Part shown: piece by piece, positions 1 through 9,326 of the stretch | How positions within the stretch are numbered: the first letter of the stretch is position 1 | Layout: every line of letters starts with the position of its first letter | NCBI RefSeq assembly: GCF_019645875.1 | Contig: NZ_CP081000.1 | Coordinates: forward strand, 4,526,001 to 4,590,000 | DNA length: 64,000 bases | Direction of reading: 5' to 3' | DNA from: Mycolicibacterium senegalense | Lineage (GTDB): Bacteria > Actinomycetota > Actinomycetes > Mycobacteriales > Mycobacteriaceae | The notes under the pieces: generated by a model | What the model saw: only the letters and a program-made list of their open reading frames with translations | Databases searched by the model: none | What the model was told of the DNA's origin: nothing | Position numbers and translations under genes: made by a program

Positions 1-635
1 CTTCGGGGCGGCACTGTCAGTTGAAAGGGTTGTAGGCCAACAGATTCAGCCGGCGGCCCGGACATCATCAACCGCGACACATCGTCGAGGAAAGCCAGAG
101 GCGGCAGGGTCGCGTCGACCGCTGCGACGGCGGGCGCGTAGGGCGACTTGCGCTCGGCCAAGGCTTCGGCCACCACGCCGATCGGCACTCGGTACTTGGC
201 GAGCAGCCGCCACCCTGCAGCCGGATCGACTGTGGCGGCGAACTCCAGGACCACCGGAAGGTGGTCGGGGGCCTCACCTTTCGGCATCTCGACACCGGCA
301 GCACGGTAGGTCTGAGTGAATTCCACCATGTCCGCTCCCCGGTTCCGGGTGTCTCCCGACGTCCAGTAGGTCAGCAGCATGGTGCACCGCTTCTGCAGGT
401 CGAAGGTCTCGACATACTCCTGGGCCAGCTCCATGGCCGGGCGCAGGCTCAGCCCGGCAACGGTTTCGTCGAGCAGCGCCCTGGGCTCGCCGGTGACATG
501 GTCCAGCAGGCGCGCGGCGGTCTGCAGCCGGTCGGCGTGGCCGTCGTCCGGGTAGGAAAGCAGCAGTGACGCCGCCTGCCACACCAGGCGGTCCTGCATC
601 GCGTTTTCGCGATTACGGCGTCTTCGCATGCTCAT
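1..635 (-). CDS. narJ: NarJ nitrate reductase assembly chaperone (3' end beyond the left edge)
   Basis: Cytoplasmic chaperone that holds NarG until the molybdenum cofactor is inserted and the enzyme docks on NarI. It reads without a stop from the left edge up to an ATG at 635, so about 211 residues are visible and the C-terminus is missing. The conserved NarJ segment LTYWTSGDTRNRG is present at about residues 88-100. The ATG overlaps the narH stop as ATGA, giving translational coupling. A second ATG at 599 would start the protein at MQDRLVWQAASLLLSYPDD, which is closer to the usual NarJ N-terminus; the 12 extra residues are Arg-rich. narI is expected just beyond the edge. Family assignment is secure; the start is less so. 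Confidence 0.93.
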   Translation of the reverse strand, partial: MSMRRRRNRENAMQDRLVWQAASLLLSYPDDGHADRLQTAARLLDHVTGEPRALLDETVAGLSLRPAMELAQEYVETFDLQKRCTMLLTYWTSGDTRNRGADMVEFTQTYRAAGVEMPKGEAPDHLPVVLEFAATVDPAAGWRLLAKYRVPIGVVAEALAERKSPYAPAVAAVDATLPPLAFLDDVSRLMMSGPPAESVGLQPFQLTVPPR

Positions 636-2278
636 CGATCCCCCGGGAACATGCCCGAGGGCACTCCCCTGCCGTCCCAGTTGAGCAGGTTCACCCGCGA
701 CGGCCGCTCGGCGTTGGCGGCCATGCCGCCGGTGGTCTGCCGGTGCTGCAGTGCGTGGAAGGTCTCCACCGCCACCGGTACCGGTCCGCCGCTGGCCTCA
801 CCGAACGGGCCCGAGTCGTACATGCCGGGCCCACCTTCGAAGGACAGGGAGCAGCCGGGCTCCTCCGCCCCCGGTATGCCCTCGGAGCTGTACGCAGTCG
901 GAATGACGTAGCGCTCCTCGTATTTCGCGAGCGCCAGCAGTCGGTACATCTCGTACATCTGTTCCTCGGTCATCCCTACCGCGGCCGGGATGTGCGGTTG
1001 GGTGTCGCGACCGAGGTTGATGTCACGCATGTAGGACCGCATCGCCGCGAGACGACGCAGCACCCCCTCGACGACGGCGGTGTCCCCCGCGGTGAACAAC
1101 CCCGCCAGATACTCGATCGGGATACGCAGGGCCTCCAGCGCGCCGAACAGATTGCCGATGTCCTCGCCGTCGTGCCCGTCGCGGCTCACCGCGTCGACCA
1201 CCGGAGACAGCGGCGGGATGTACCACACCATCGGCACGGTGCGGAACTCCGGATGCAGTGGCAGCGCAACACCATAGGTGTGAATGAGCTTGTATATCGG
1301 GGAACGTTGGGCCGCTTCGATCCACTCGTCGGAGATGCCCTCGGCCCGGGCCCCGGCGATCACCTCGGGGTCGGTCGGGTCCAGCAGGATCTGCCGCTGC
1401 GCCTCGTAGAGGTCCTTGTCGTCGGGCACCGACGCCGCCTCCAGCACCCGGTCCACGTCGTAGAGCACCAGACCGAGGTAGCGCAACCGCCCCACGCAGG
1501 TCTCCGAGCACACCGTGGGCAGTCCGACCTCGATGCGCGGGTAACACAGGGTGCACTTCTCGGCCTTGCCCGTCTTGTGGTTGAAATAGACCTTCTTGTA
1601 AGGGCATCCGGACACACACATCCGCCATCCGCGGCAACGGTCCTGATCGACCAGCACGATGCCGTCCTCGGAACGCTTGTACATCGCGCCAGAGGGACAG
1701 GACGCCACGCACGCCGGGTTGAGGCAGTGCTCGCAGATGCGCGGCAGGTAGAACATGAAGGTCTGCTCGAGTTCGAGCTTGATCTGCTCGCTTACCTGTT
1801 TGAGCACCGGGTCCCCCGGCACGATCTCCGGTGAACCGGCCAGGTCGTCATCCCAGTTCGCCGACCATGACACCTTCATGGGCTTGCCGGTGATCAAGCT
1901 GCGCGGCGGCGCAGTGGGGATGTGTTCGCCGAGTGGTGCCGAGGTCAAGTTCTCGTAGTCATACGTCCACGGCTCGTAGTAGTCCTCGATGGACGGCAGC
2001 TTCGGGTTCGCGAAGATCCTGGCCAGCTTGGCCAGCCGACCACCGTCACGCAGGCGCAGCCGGCCACGCCGGTCCAGCTTCCACCCGCCGCGCCATTTGT
2101 CCTGGTCCTGGTACGTGCGTGGATAGCCCTGTCCCGGACGGGTTTCCACGTTGTTGAACCAGACGTATTCGGTGCCGGCCCGGTTGGTCCAGGCTTGTTT
2201 GCAGGTGACCGAACAGGTTTGACACCCGATGCACTTGTCGAGGTTCATCACCATCGCCATCTGGGCCATGACCTTCAC
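632..2278 (-). CDS. narH: Respiratory nitrate reductase beta subunit, iron-sulfur electron-transfer protein
   Basis: Carries electrons from the NarI haems to NarG at the cytoplasmic face of the membrane. The 548 residues hold four cysteine groups: C16/C19/C22/C26, C182/C185/C190/C194, C215/W218/C221/C225 and C242/C245/C257/C261. In the third group the second cysteine is replaced by tryptophan (CRGWRMC), the NarH signature for a [3Fe-4S] in place of a [4Fe-4S] centre. Length is close to the family norm of about 510-560. It overlaps narG by four bases at its start and narJ by four at its end, so the subunits are translated together. Confidence 0.97.
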   Translation of the reverse strand: MKVMAQMAMVMNLDKCIGCQTCSVTCKQAWTNRAGTEYVWFNNVETRPGQGYPRTYQDQDKWRGGWKLDRRGRLRLRDGGRLAKLARIFANPKLPSIEDYYEPWTYDYENLTSAPLGEHIPTAPPRSLITGKPMKVSWSANWDDDLAGSPEIVPGDPVLKQVSEQIKLELEQTFMFYLPRICEHCLNPACVASCPSGAMYKRSEDGIVLVDQDRCRGWRMCVSGCPYKKVYFNHKTGKAEKCTLCYPRIEVGLPTVCSETCVGRLRYLGLVLYDVDRVLEAASVPDDKDLYEAQRQILLDPTDPEVIAGARAEGISDEWIEAAQRSPIYKLIHTYGVALPLHPEFRTVPMVWYIPPLSPVVDAVSRDGHDGEDIGNLFGALEALRIPIEYLAGLFTAGDTAVVEGVLRRLAAMRSYMRDINLGRDTQPHIPAAVGMTEEQMYEMYRLLALAKYEERYVIPTAYSSEGIPGAEEPGCSLSFEGGPGMYDSGPFGEASGGPVPVAVETFHALQHRQTTGGMAANAERPSRVNLLNWDGRGVPSGMFPGDR

Positions 2279-5200
2279 TGGTACTTCACCTCCTGCGAAC
2301 GGCGGCGGACCACCGTCACCTCGTCACGCTGATTTCCGGTCGGGCCGAGATAGTTGAAGGCGAACGAATGCTGGGCATACCCGCCGGCGAGATGGCTGGG
2401 CTTGACCAACAGCCGGGTCAGGGAATTGTGAATGCCACCACGGGTTCCCGTGGTTTCACTCAGCGGCACGTCAATGGTCCGTTCCTGGGCGTGGTAGACG
2501 TACACCACACCCTCGGGCATCCGGTGGCTGACCACTGCCCGGCACACCAGCACACCGTTACGGTTGACCGCCTCGATCCAGTCGTTGTCTGACACGTCGA
2601 TCTTCGCGGCGTCCGCCGGGCTCATCCACATGGTCGGGCCGCCCCGCGACAACGACAGCATGAACAAGTTGTCCTGATACTCCGAGTGGATCGACCACTT
2701 GGAATGCGGGGTCAGGTACCGCACCGTCAGGCCGATACCGTCGCGGCCCAGTTTGGATTCGCCGAACAACCGCGCCATGTCCAGCGGTGGCCGGTAGATC
2801 GGCAGTTGCTCGCCGAGTTCCTCCAGCCAGTCATGGTCGACGTAGAAGTGCATGCGTCCGGTGAGGGTGTGAAACGGCTTGAGCTCCTCGATGTTCACCG
2901 TGAACGGCGCGTAGCGGCGCCCACCGGTCTCACTGCCCGACCACTCCGGGCTGGTGATCACCGGTACCGGGCGGGCCTGGGTGTCGGCGTAGGTGATCCG
3001 GCGTTCCTCGTTGCCGATGGCCAGGTGGATCAGCTTACGGCCGGTGCGCCGTTCGAGCTCGCGGAATCCTTCCACGGCCAGCCGGCCGTTGGAGGTGCCC
3101 GACAGCGCCAGGATCACATCGGCCATCCGCTCGGCCGTGGTGATCGCCGGGCGGCCCTGGCCGGCACCCGAATCCATCACCCCGAATTTGGCGGCGAGCT
3201 CGGCGACCTCCTGGTCGGGGTGGGTGGTGATGCCCTTGGTGGTCAGCCCCAGACTCTCGACCAGCGGGCCGAGAGTTGCCCACTTTTCTGCGATCGCCGT
3301 GTAGTCGCGCTCGACCACCACCAGCGGTCCCATTGTCTTGCCCGGCACCGGCGTCTCACCGGTGACCCGCCAATCATGTTCGGTGCCACCTGGATAGGCC
3401 ATCGCACCGGGGGTGTCGTGCTGCAGCGTGCCCATCACCACGTCGGTGCGGGTACCCAGATGCCGGGCGGCCAGCGTGCTGAAGGTTCGGGCGATCGCAC
3501 CGAAAGCTTCGAAGTCCGACCGGGTTTCCCACGGCGGGTCGACCGCCGGGCTGAAGGCATGGATATAGGGATGCATGTCGGTACTGGACAGGTCAGCCTT
3601 CTCGTACCACGTCGCCGCGGGCAGCACCACGTCAGAGAGCAGCGTCGTCGACGTCATCCGGAAGTCGATCGACATCAGCAGATCGAGCTTGCCTTCGGGG
3701 ATGTCGTCGGTCCAGGCCACATCGTTGGGCCGCAGCCCCTCGGCGGTGGGCTCCGCCTGCACGTTCGACGTCGTACCCAGCAGGTGGCGCAGGAAGTACT
3801 CGTTGCCCTTGCTGGACGAGCCCAGCAGGTTGGCCCGCCAGACGTTGAGCACCCGCGGCCAGTTCGCCGGATTGTCCGGGTCGGTGACCGCGAGTTTCAG
3901 CCCGCCACTGGCCAATTGACCGGCGACGTACTCCGGCACTTCCTGGCCGGCGGCCTTGGCCTCGTCGACCACATCCAGGCTGGACCGGTCGAACTGCGGG
4001 TAGAACGGCGTCCACCCCATCGCCACCGCCGAAGCCATCACATCCATGGTGTGCTTGTCGCGGAAGCGGCCTCGGCCGACCGGGCTGGACAGGGCGTCGG
4101 CGCGGTAGCCGTCGTAGCGCCACTGATCGGTATGGGCATACCAGTAGGAGGTTCCCGCCATCTGCCGGGGCGGGCGCGACCAGTCGGTGCCCATCGCCAT
4201 CGCCGCCCACCCGGTCACCGGCCGGCACTTCTCCTGACCCACGTAATGCGCCCAGCCGCCACCGTTGCGGCCCATCGAACCGGTGAGCAGCAGCAGCGCC
4301 AGGACAGCCCGGTAGGTGGCGTCACCATGAAACCACTGGCATATCCCCGCGCCCATGATGATCATCGACCTGCCACCGGATTCCTCGGCGTTGCGGGCGA
4401 ATTCGCGCGCGATTCGGATCGCCTGACCGGCCGACACCCCGGTGATCTGCTCCTGCCAGGCCGGGGTGTACGGCTGGCTGGCGTCGTCGTATCCGGTGGG
4501 CCAGTCGCCGGGCAGGCCCAGCCGGTGCACGCCGTACTGGGCCAGCATCAGGTCGAACACCGTGCACACCAGGTGCTCGCCGACCCGTCGCACCGGCACC
4601 CCGCGCCGCATGGTCGTGCCGCTGCCGTCGACGGTGTCGAAACGGGGCAGCGTGATCTCGGCGGTCTCGAATATGTCGTCCAACACCGTCAGGGCGGGTG
4701 AGAGATTCTCCAGATCCAGATTCCACTTGCCGACACCGTCAGCGCCATACCGGAATCCCAACGAGCCCTGCGGCACCGCGATACTGTTGCTGGCACCGTC
4801 GAGCAGCACCGGCTTGAACGCCGCGTTCTCCTGTTCGGCCACCGGGCCGCCCAGATCAGCGGCGGTGAGATTCTTACCGGGAACCACCATGCCGTCGCGT
4901 TCTTCGAGCTTGACCAGGAACGGCAGATCGGTGAATCTGCGGACGTAGTCGACGAAGTACGGAATCCGGTCCCGCACAAAACATTCGTCGAGGATGACGT
5001 GACCCATCGCCATTGCCAGCGCACCGTCGGTGCCCGCCGCGCACGGCATCCATTCGTCTGCGAACTTGGTGTTGTCGGCGTAATCCGGGCTGACCGTCAC
5101 CACTTTGGTACCCCGATAGCGGACTTCGGCCATCCAATGCGCGTCGGGGGTGCGGGTGACCGGGACGTTGGAACCCCACATCATCAGATACGACGCGTCC

Positions 5201-5961
5201 CACCAGTCCCCGGACTCCGGCACGTCGGTCTGGTCTCCGAACACCTGCGGAGAGGCCACCGGAAGGTCGGCGTACCAGTCGTAGAACGACGTCATCACCC
5301 CGCCGAGGAGTTCGACGAACCGCGAGCCCGCGGCGAACGACACCATCGACATCGCGGGGATAGGCGAGAATCCGGCGACCCGGTCCGGCCCGTAGGTCTT
5401 GATCGTGTGCACATGCGCGGCGGCGATCATCTCGGTGGCCTCAGCCCAGCTGACCCGGACCAGACCACCTTTGCCGCGGGCCTGGTGATACCGCTTGCGG
5501 CGCGCAGGATCCCCTTGGATGTCGGCCCACGCCAACACCGGATCCTTCAAGCGGCCCTTGGCTTCCCGGTACATCTCCACCAGCACCCCGCGTGCGTACG
5601 GGTACCGCACTCGCGTCGGCGAGTAGGTGTACCACGAGAACGCCGCACCGCGGGGGCACCCGCGCGGCTCGTATTCGGGGCGGTCCGGACCGACGGACGG
5701 GTAGTCGGTCTCCTGGGTTTCCCAGGTGATGATCCCGTCCTTGACGTAGATCTTCCAGGAACACGATCCGGTGCAGTTGACCCCATGGGTGGAGCGGACC
5801 ACCTTGTCGTGGCTCCACCGGTCGCGGTAGAACACGTCGCGCTGACGGCCCCCCTGCCGCGTGACCGTTCGCAGATCACCGGAGAACTCACCGGCGGTGA
5901 AGAACCTGCCACTGCGTTCCAGCAACTCTTCGATCGATCCGCCGATGTGGGGCTTGGTCAT
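2275..5961 (-). CDS. narG: Respiratory nitrate reductase catalytic alpha subunit
   Basis: Molybdo-bis(MGD) enzyme reducing nitrate to nitrite with quinol electrons passed on by NarH and NarI. The 1228 residues match full-length NarG. The FS0 cluster ligands are visible as H59, C63, C67 and C102 (HGVNCTGSC, then CPRG), which is the His/Cys3 arrangement of respiratory NarG. D232 in YADLP corresponds to the Asp that ligates molybdenum in the E. coli enzyme. No Tat motif is seen at the N-terminus, as expected for the cytoplasmic-facing enzyme. The gene overlaps narK upstream and narH downstream by four bases each. Confidence 0.98.
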   Translation of the reverse strand: MTKPHIGGSIEELLERSGRFFTAGEFSGDLRTVTRQGGRQRDVFYRDRWSHDKVVRSTHGVNCTGSCSWKIYVKDGIITWETQETDYPSVGPDRPEYEPRGCPRGAAFSWYTYSPTRVRYPYARGVLVEMYREAKGRLKDPVLAWADIQGDPARRKRYHQARGKGGLVRVSWAEATEMIAAAHVHTIKTYGPDRVAGFSPIPAMSMVSFAAGSRFVELLGGVMTSFYDWYADLPVASPQVFGDQTDVPESGDWWDASYLMMWGSNVPVTRTPDAHWMAEVRYRGTKVVTVSPDYADNTKFADEWMPCAAGTDGALAMAMGHVILDECFVRDRIPYFVDYVRRFTDLPFLVKLEERDGMVVPGKNLTAADLGGPVAEQENAAFKPVLLDGASNSIAVPQGSLGFRYGADGVGKWNLDLENLSPALTVLDDIFETAEITLPRFDTVDGSGTTMRRGVPVRRVGEHLVCTVFDLMLAQYGVHRLGLPGDWPTGYDDASQPYTPAWQEQITGVSAGQAIRIAREFARNAEESGGRSMIIMGAGICQWFHGDATYRAVLALLLLTGSMGRNGGGWAHYVGQEKCRPVTGWAAMAMGTDWSRPPRQMAGTSYWYAHTDQWRYDGYRADALSSPVGRGRFRDKHTMDVMASAVAMGWTPFYPQFDRSSLDVVDEAKAAGQEVPEYVAGQLASGGLKLAVTDPDNPANWPRVLNVWRANLLGSSSKGNEYFLRHLLGTTSNVQAEPTAEGLRPNDVAWTDDIPEGKLDLLMSIDFRMTSTTLLSDVVLPAATWYEKADLSSTDMHPYIHAFSPAVDPPWETRSDFEAFGAIARTFSTLAARHLGTRTDVVMGTLQHDTPGAMAYPGGTEHDWRVTGETPVPGKTMGPLVVVERDYTAIAEKWATLGPLVESLGLTTKGITTHPDQEVAELAAKFGVMDSGAGQGRPAITTAERMADVILALSGTSNGRLAVEGFRELERRTGRKLIHLAIGNEERRITYADTQARPVPVITSPEWSGSETGGRRYAPFTVNIEELKPFHTLTGRMHFYVDHDWLEELGEQLPIYRPPLDMARLFGESKLGRDGIGLTVRYLTPHSKWSIHSEYQDNLFMLSLSRGGPTMWMSPADAAKIDVSDNDWIEAVNRNGVLVCRAVVSHRMPEGVVYVYHAQERTIDVPLSETTGTRGGIHNSLTRLLVKPSHLAGGYAQHSFAFNYLGPTGNQRDEVTVVRRRSQEVKYQ

Positions 5962-7136
5962 TGACGCGCCTCCTTGGGCTGGGGTTCGTGGGCATGTAGT
6001 CGCAGGGCCGTGTAGCCGAATGCCACCAGTGCCGTCGCCACGAGAAGCAGCAACCCGACCGAATAGTCATGATCGACAGCGTCGTACGTCGCCCCCATCA
6101 CCAAGGGTGGGAAGTAGCCGCCCAAACCGCCTGCGGCGGCCACGATCCCGGTGACCGAGCCGACCTCCTTGTGCGGTGACCGCCGTGCCACCCAGGCGAA
6201 CACGCCGCCGGTGCCGATACCGAGGAAGATCGCCAGAGCGATGAACGTCGCCGCAGACCACACATCGGGTGGTGGCTGGAACATCGCGACGAAGGCGAGT
6301 ACCGCGGTCCCGGCGAAGGACGTGAGCACCACATACTTGGGTGGGATGCGGTCCGAGAGCGCACCGCCGATCGGGCGGGCCAGCACCGCGGCCAACGCGA
6401 ACCCCGCTGTGCGACTTCCGGCTTGGACCGAGGAGAACTCGTACACGTTCTTGATGTAGGTGGGCAGGTAGTTGCTGAACGCCACGAATCCGCCGAAGAC
6501 CACCGCGTACAGGAACGACATCTCCCATGTCACGGGAAGCTTCAGCGCCGACTTGAGCTTGGGTAGCACCGGATCGGTATTCGGCTCGAACGCGGGGGCA
6601 TTGCGCATCACCACCAAACACAGCGCCGCGGTCAGCGCCAGGGCGGCCGCGATGATGAGATGGGTGGGAAACAACCCGAACCAGCGCACGAATCGCGGCG
6701 TAAAGAATGCCGACAGCGCCGTTCCGACCATGCCCATGCCGAATACACCGGTGGCGTAACCGCGCCGGGACGGCTCATACCAGTTATTGGCGAACGGGAT
6801 TCCGACGGCGAAAATTGTGCCCGCGATGCCCAGGAAGAACCCGCACACCAACAACATCGGGTACGACCTGGCCTCGCCGGCCGCCCCGACGGCCAACACC
6901 GGCACGATCGAGGCCAGCGTCACCGCGAGGAACATGGTGCGGCCGCCGTACCTGTCGGTCAGCGCGCCCACTGCGATCCGGCCGAGCGAGCCGACCAATA
7001 TCGGAGTCGCGACCAGCATCGAAGCCTGGGTGCTGCTCAACTTCATGTCGCCGGCGTAGGTGGTGGACAGCGGGCCGATCATGTTCCAGGCCCAGAAATT
7101 GATGGCCGAGACCCAGGTGGCCAGCAAGAGATTCAT
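5958..7136 (-). CDS. narK: NarK-type nitrate/nitrite MFS transporter
   Basis: Twelve-helix major facilitator predicted to import nitrate and/or export nitrite for the reductase encoded downstream. The start MNLLLATWVSAINFWAWN aligns with M. tuberculosis NarK2 as remembered, and the family glycine-rich segment FAVGIPFANNWYEPSRRG is present. I chose the ATG at 7136, giving 392 residues: a purine-rich AAGGGCAG lies just upstream and the length fits NarK2. A GTG at 7181 would add 15 polar residues. The last four bases overlap narG, so transporter and enzyme form one operon, an arrangement I recall for fast growers and unlike M. tuberculosis, where narK2 is elsewhere. Substrate direction cannot be read from sequence. 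Confidence 0.93.
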   Translation of the reverse strand: MNLLLATWVSAINFWAWNMIGPLSTTYAGDMKLSSTQASMLVATPILVGSLGRIAVGALTDRYGGRTMFLAVTLASIVPVLAVGAAGEARSYPMLLVCGFFLGIAGTIFAVGIPFANNWYEPSRRGYATGVFGMGMVGTALSAFFTPRFVRWFGLFPTHLIIAAALALTAALCLVVMRNAPAFEPNTDPVLPKLKSALKLPVTWEMSFLYAVVFGGFVAFSNYLPTYIKNVYEFSSVQAGSRTAGFALAAVLARPIGGALSDRIPPKYVVLTSFAGTAVLAFVAMFQPPPDVWSAATFIALAIFLGIGTGGVFAWVARRSPHKEVGSVTGIVAAAGGLGGYFPPLVMGATYDAVDHDYSVGLLLLVATALVAFGYTALRLHAHEPQPKEARQ

Positions 7137-7344
7137 ACTCTGCCCTTGGCCCAGGTACGGCGTACTTGCCGTGGTCACCACAACAGCAAAACATCATATT
7201 CGCCACGGTCGCGTCATTTTCCCGGAAACGTTGCAGGTAGTTTCACGGAAATGTAATCCGCAACATCGATATGTCGAAATTAATCCTGTTGCGCGGTCGC
7301 CCTATTGCGCGAGCAGACATAAAGCTGCCCGAAGTCGCGTCATT

Positions 7345-7761
7345 CTAGGTACTTTCACGTCTTCTCGGCGAAGAAGGGGAAAGCGTGGCGGCCAGCTCCG
7401 GGAGCCAGACGCGGTCCGCGGGCACCCACGGCAGCTGGTCGAGTTCGTCGACCGTCACCCAGCGCAGCGCCCGGTGATCATGTGGCCGCGGACTGCCAGA
7501 CGTGAGCGTGACATGGTAGGCGCGCAACGTCATCCCCTCGTTCAGCGCGACCTCCGCATCCAGACGGGCACCGACGCTCACCTCGACACCGAGTTCCTCC
7601 CACAGTTCGCGGGTCAGCGCGTCGGCGTCACTCTCACCGGGGGTCACCTTGCCGCCCGGCAGCTCCCACAACCCCGCCAGCTCCGGGGGCCGCTTGCGTT
7701 GCGCGACCAACAGCCCGGCCGCCGAGAACAGGGCACCGGCCACGACGATCTGTTCATCCAT
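7345..7761 (-). CDS. mutT2: MutT2-like Nudix nucleotide pyrophosphohydrolase
   Basis: House-cleaning Nudix hydrolase; the mycobacterial relatives act on (d)CTP and oxidised nucleotides. The 138 residues contain a complete Nudix box, G37-x5-E43-x7-R51-E52-L53-x-E55-E56-L57-G58-V59, preceded by GLWELPGG. Both the position next to narK/narG and the divergent pterin dehydratase match Rv1160. The start codon is 25 bp from the opposite start codon of phhB, and 20 of those bases form a perfect palindrome. The exact nucleotide substrate is not readable here. Confidence 0.92.
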   Translation of the reverse strand: MDEQIVVAGALFSAAGLLVAQRKRPPELAGLWELPGGKVTPGESDADALTRELWEELGVEVSVGARLDAEVALNEGMTLRAYHVTLTSGSPRPHDHRALRWVTVDELDQLPWVPADRVWLPELAATLSPSSPRRREST

Positions 7762-7765
7762 CGCG

Positions 7766-7785
7766 CCCGACGGTATACCGTCGGG
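7766..7785. promoter_or_regulatory. Perfect 20-bp palindrome filling the mutT2/phhB intergenic gap
   Basis: CCCGACGGTATACCGTCGGG is identical to its reverse complement. It takes up 20 of the 25 bases between the divergent start codons at 7761 and 7787. It could be one shared operator, a symmetrical -10 region (TATACC on both strands) for leaderless or near-leaderless transcripts, or a 5' hairpin in both messages. Confidence 0.7.
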
Positions 7786-7786
7786 T

Positions 7787-8080
7787 ATGGCCGTGTTATC
7801 GAACGATCAGGTCGACGCCGCACTGCCCGATCTGCCGGGCTGGGAACGCGCGGCGGGCGCCCTGCGCAGATCCACAAAATTCCCGACGTTCCTCGACGGC
7901 ATCGAAGCCGTGCGCCGCGTGGCTGAGTTCGCCGAGGAAAAGGACCACCATCCGGATATCGATATCCGTTGGCGCACCGTCACATTCGCCTTGGTGACAC
8001 ATTCCGCCGGCGGGATCACCGACAAGGACGTTCAGATGGCCGAGGAGATCAACCGGATTCTGTCCGACCAGCCCGGCTAG
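7787..8080 (+). CDS. phhB: 4a-hydroxytetrahydrobiopterin dehydratase (pterin-4a-carbinolamine dehydratase family)
   Basis: Small enzyme of the PCD/DCoH family, which dehydrates 4a-hydroxytetrahydropterins. The 97 residues carry the family motif EKDHHPDIDI (H54, H55, P56) and the second catalytic histidine in THSAGGITDKD (H72). The ATG at 7787 follows the palindrome directly and no ribosome binding site is visible, so the transcript may be leaderless. Its 3' end overlaps the 3' end of pimE on the other strand by about 32 bases. No aromatic amino acid hydroxylase is encoded nearby, so the physiological pterin is unknown; the position corresponds to Rv1159A. Confidence 0.9.
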   Translation: MAVLSNDQVDAALPDLPGWERAAGALRRSTKFPTFLDGIEAVRRVAEFAEEKDHHPDIDIRWRTVTFALVTHSAGGITDKDVQMAEEINRILSDQPG

Positions 8081-9260
8081 TCGCGATCCACGCCAGCGTC
8101 GCCAGCGTCGCGACGATGTAGACCAGCCCGGCCCAGGCCAGATACCAGGGCCGGCTGATCACCCAGATCGTCGGCTGGGCGAAGCTGAGCAACCACGGCA
8201 CGCCGATCAGCGTCAGCGCCAGCCATCCCCAACCCAGGATGCGCGCCCCCAGCCGGTCGGCCAGTGGCCCGTGCAGCAACCAGATCATCAGCGGAATCAG
8301 CCAGACCCAGTGGTGCGTCCACGAAATCGGCGAAAGCAGCAACCCGAACAGGCTCACGATCACAATGGCGCCGAGCCGGTCGGCGCTGCCGCCGATGGCC
8401 CGCCACGCCAGCATGGCGAGCACCGCGGTGACCGCGATACCGAGCAGCACCGCCGGACCGTAGCCGGCGTCATGGCCGAGGATGCGCGAGATCCCACCGC
8501 GCCACGACTGGTTGAACGAGGTCCCGATCGGCCCGATCCGGTCTGCGTCGCCGAGCAATTCGGTGAAATACCGGCGGGCCTCATCCCCGATCACGAGGAC
8601 CGACAGCGCGACCGTTGCGAAGAACACCACCGCCGAGAACACCGCGGTGCCCCAACGCCGCGCACCGACGAAATACAGTCCCGACACCGCGGGCGTCAGC
8701 TTCACGCCGGCAGCCAGGCCCACCAACAAACCCGACAACCACCATCGATTGCTGTACACCGCGTAGAGCACCGCCAGCACCAGGACCACATTGACCTGGC
8801 CGTAGTCGAACGTGCTGCGCAGCGGTTCGGTCCAGATGCCGACGGCGGTCCACAACATCGCAAGACGCCGGGGCGCCGGCCCACCGAGCAGCAGCTGACT
8901 GATCCGCACCACGCCGTACAGCGCCGCGATGATGCCGACCTGCCAGCAGAACGCCACCAGCCCGAACGGCAGCAGATGCAGCGGGTAGAACACCACCGCG
9001 GCAAACGGTGGATAGGTGAAAGGCAGTGGGAAATCCGGTGTCTGGTCCGCGTAGACGTAGTCGTACAGCGCGCCGGCATGACCGTCGAGCGTGGCGGCGC
9101 CACCGACATAGACGTGCAGGTCGACGAAGTTCGCGCCGTTGGGGACGAGGTACGTCCAGGCCAGGCGCGCCGCAATGCTGAGGACCAGCAACACGGGCGC
9201 CAGGCGATAGAGCCAGGCGGTTGCTGAGGGTCGGGTAGCCGGTTCGGTGTTAACGGACAC
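8049..9260 (-). CDS. pimE: PimE-type polyprenol-phosphate-mannose alpha-1,2-mannosyltransferase
   Basis: GT-C fold membrane mannosyltransferase (GT87) that adds alpha-1,2-mannose to phosphatidylinositol mannosides from polyprenol-phosphate-mannose on the outer face of the membrane. About 403 residues with many hydrophobic helices; the conserved N-terminal loop NGANFVDLHVY holds the aspartate (D47 here) corresponding to the essential PimE aspartate. The C-terminal block SWTHHWVWLIPLMIWLL is also conserved. The GTG at 9260 is a tentative start, since no good ribosome binding site is seen; an upstream in-frame GTG near 9281 would add about seven residues. The 3' end overlaps phhB. Matches Rv1159. 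Confidence 0.93.
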   Translation of the reverse strand: MSVNTEPATRPSATAWLYRLAPVLLVLSIAARLAWTYLVPNGANFVDLHVYVGGAATLDGHAGALYDYVYADQTPDFPLPFTYPPFAAVVFYPLHLLPFGLVAFCWQVGIIAALYGVVRISQLLLGGPAPRRLAMLWTAVGIWTEPLRSTFDYGQVNVVLVLAVLYAVYSNRWWLSGLLVGLAAGVKLTPAVSGLYFVGARRWGTAVFSAVVFFATVALSVLVIGDEARRYFTELLGDADRIGPIGTSFNQSWRGGISRILGHDAGYGPAVLLGIAVTAVLAMLAWRAIGGSADRLGAIVIVSLFGLLLSPISWTHHWVWLIPLMIWLLHGPLADRLGARILGWGWLALTLIGVPWLLSFAQPTIWVISRPWYLAWAGLVYIVATLATLAWIATSRAGRTESG

Positions 9261-9326
9261 GACTTTAGCGACCCGGCCCACGTGTCTTGCCGGGGGTTTG
9301 ACGGGCCGGCTTGGCTCGCCCGCTTC

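Noticed and set aside
2686..4701. A 671-codon open frame on the plus strand opposite narG
   Set aside because: It is antisense to a fully conserved narG, has Arg/His/Gly-rich composition typical of the reverse of high-GC coding sequence, and shows no family motif.
8041..8080. Overlap of the phhB and pimE 3' ends as a possible sequencing error
   Set aside because: Both C-termini read normally for their families and the tail-to-tail overlap is short; similar overlaps recur at 30105-30118, 40172-40175 and 52754-52757.
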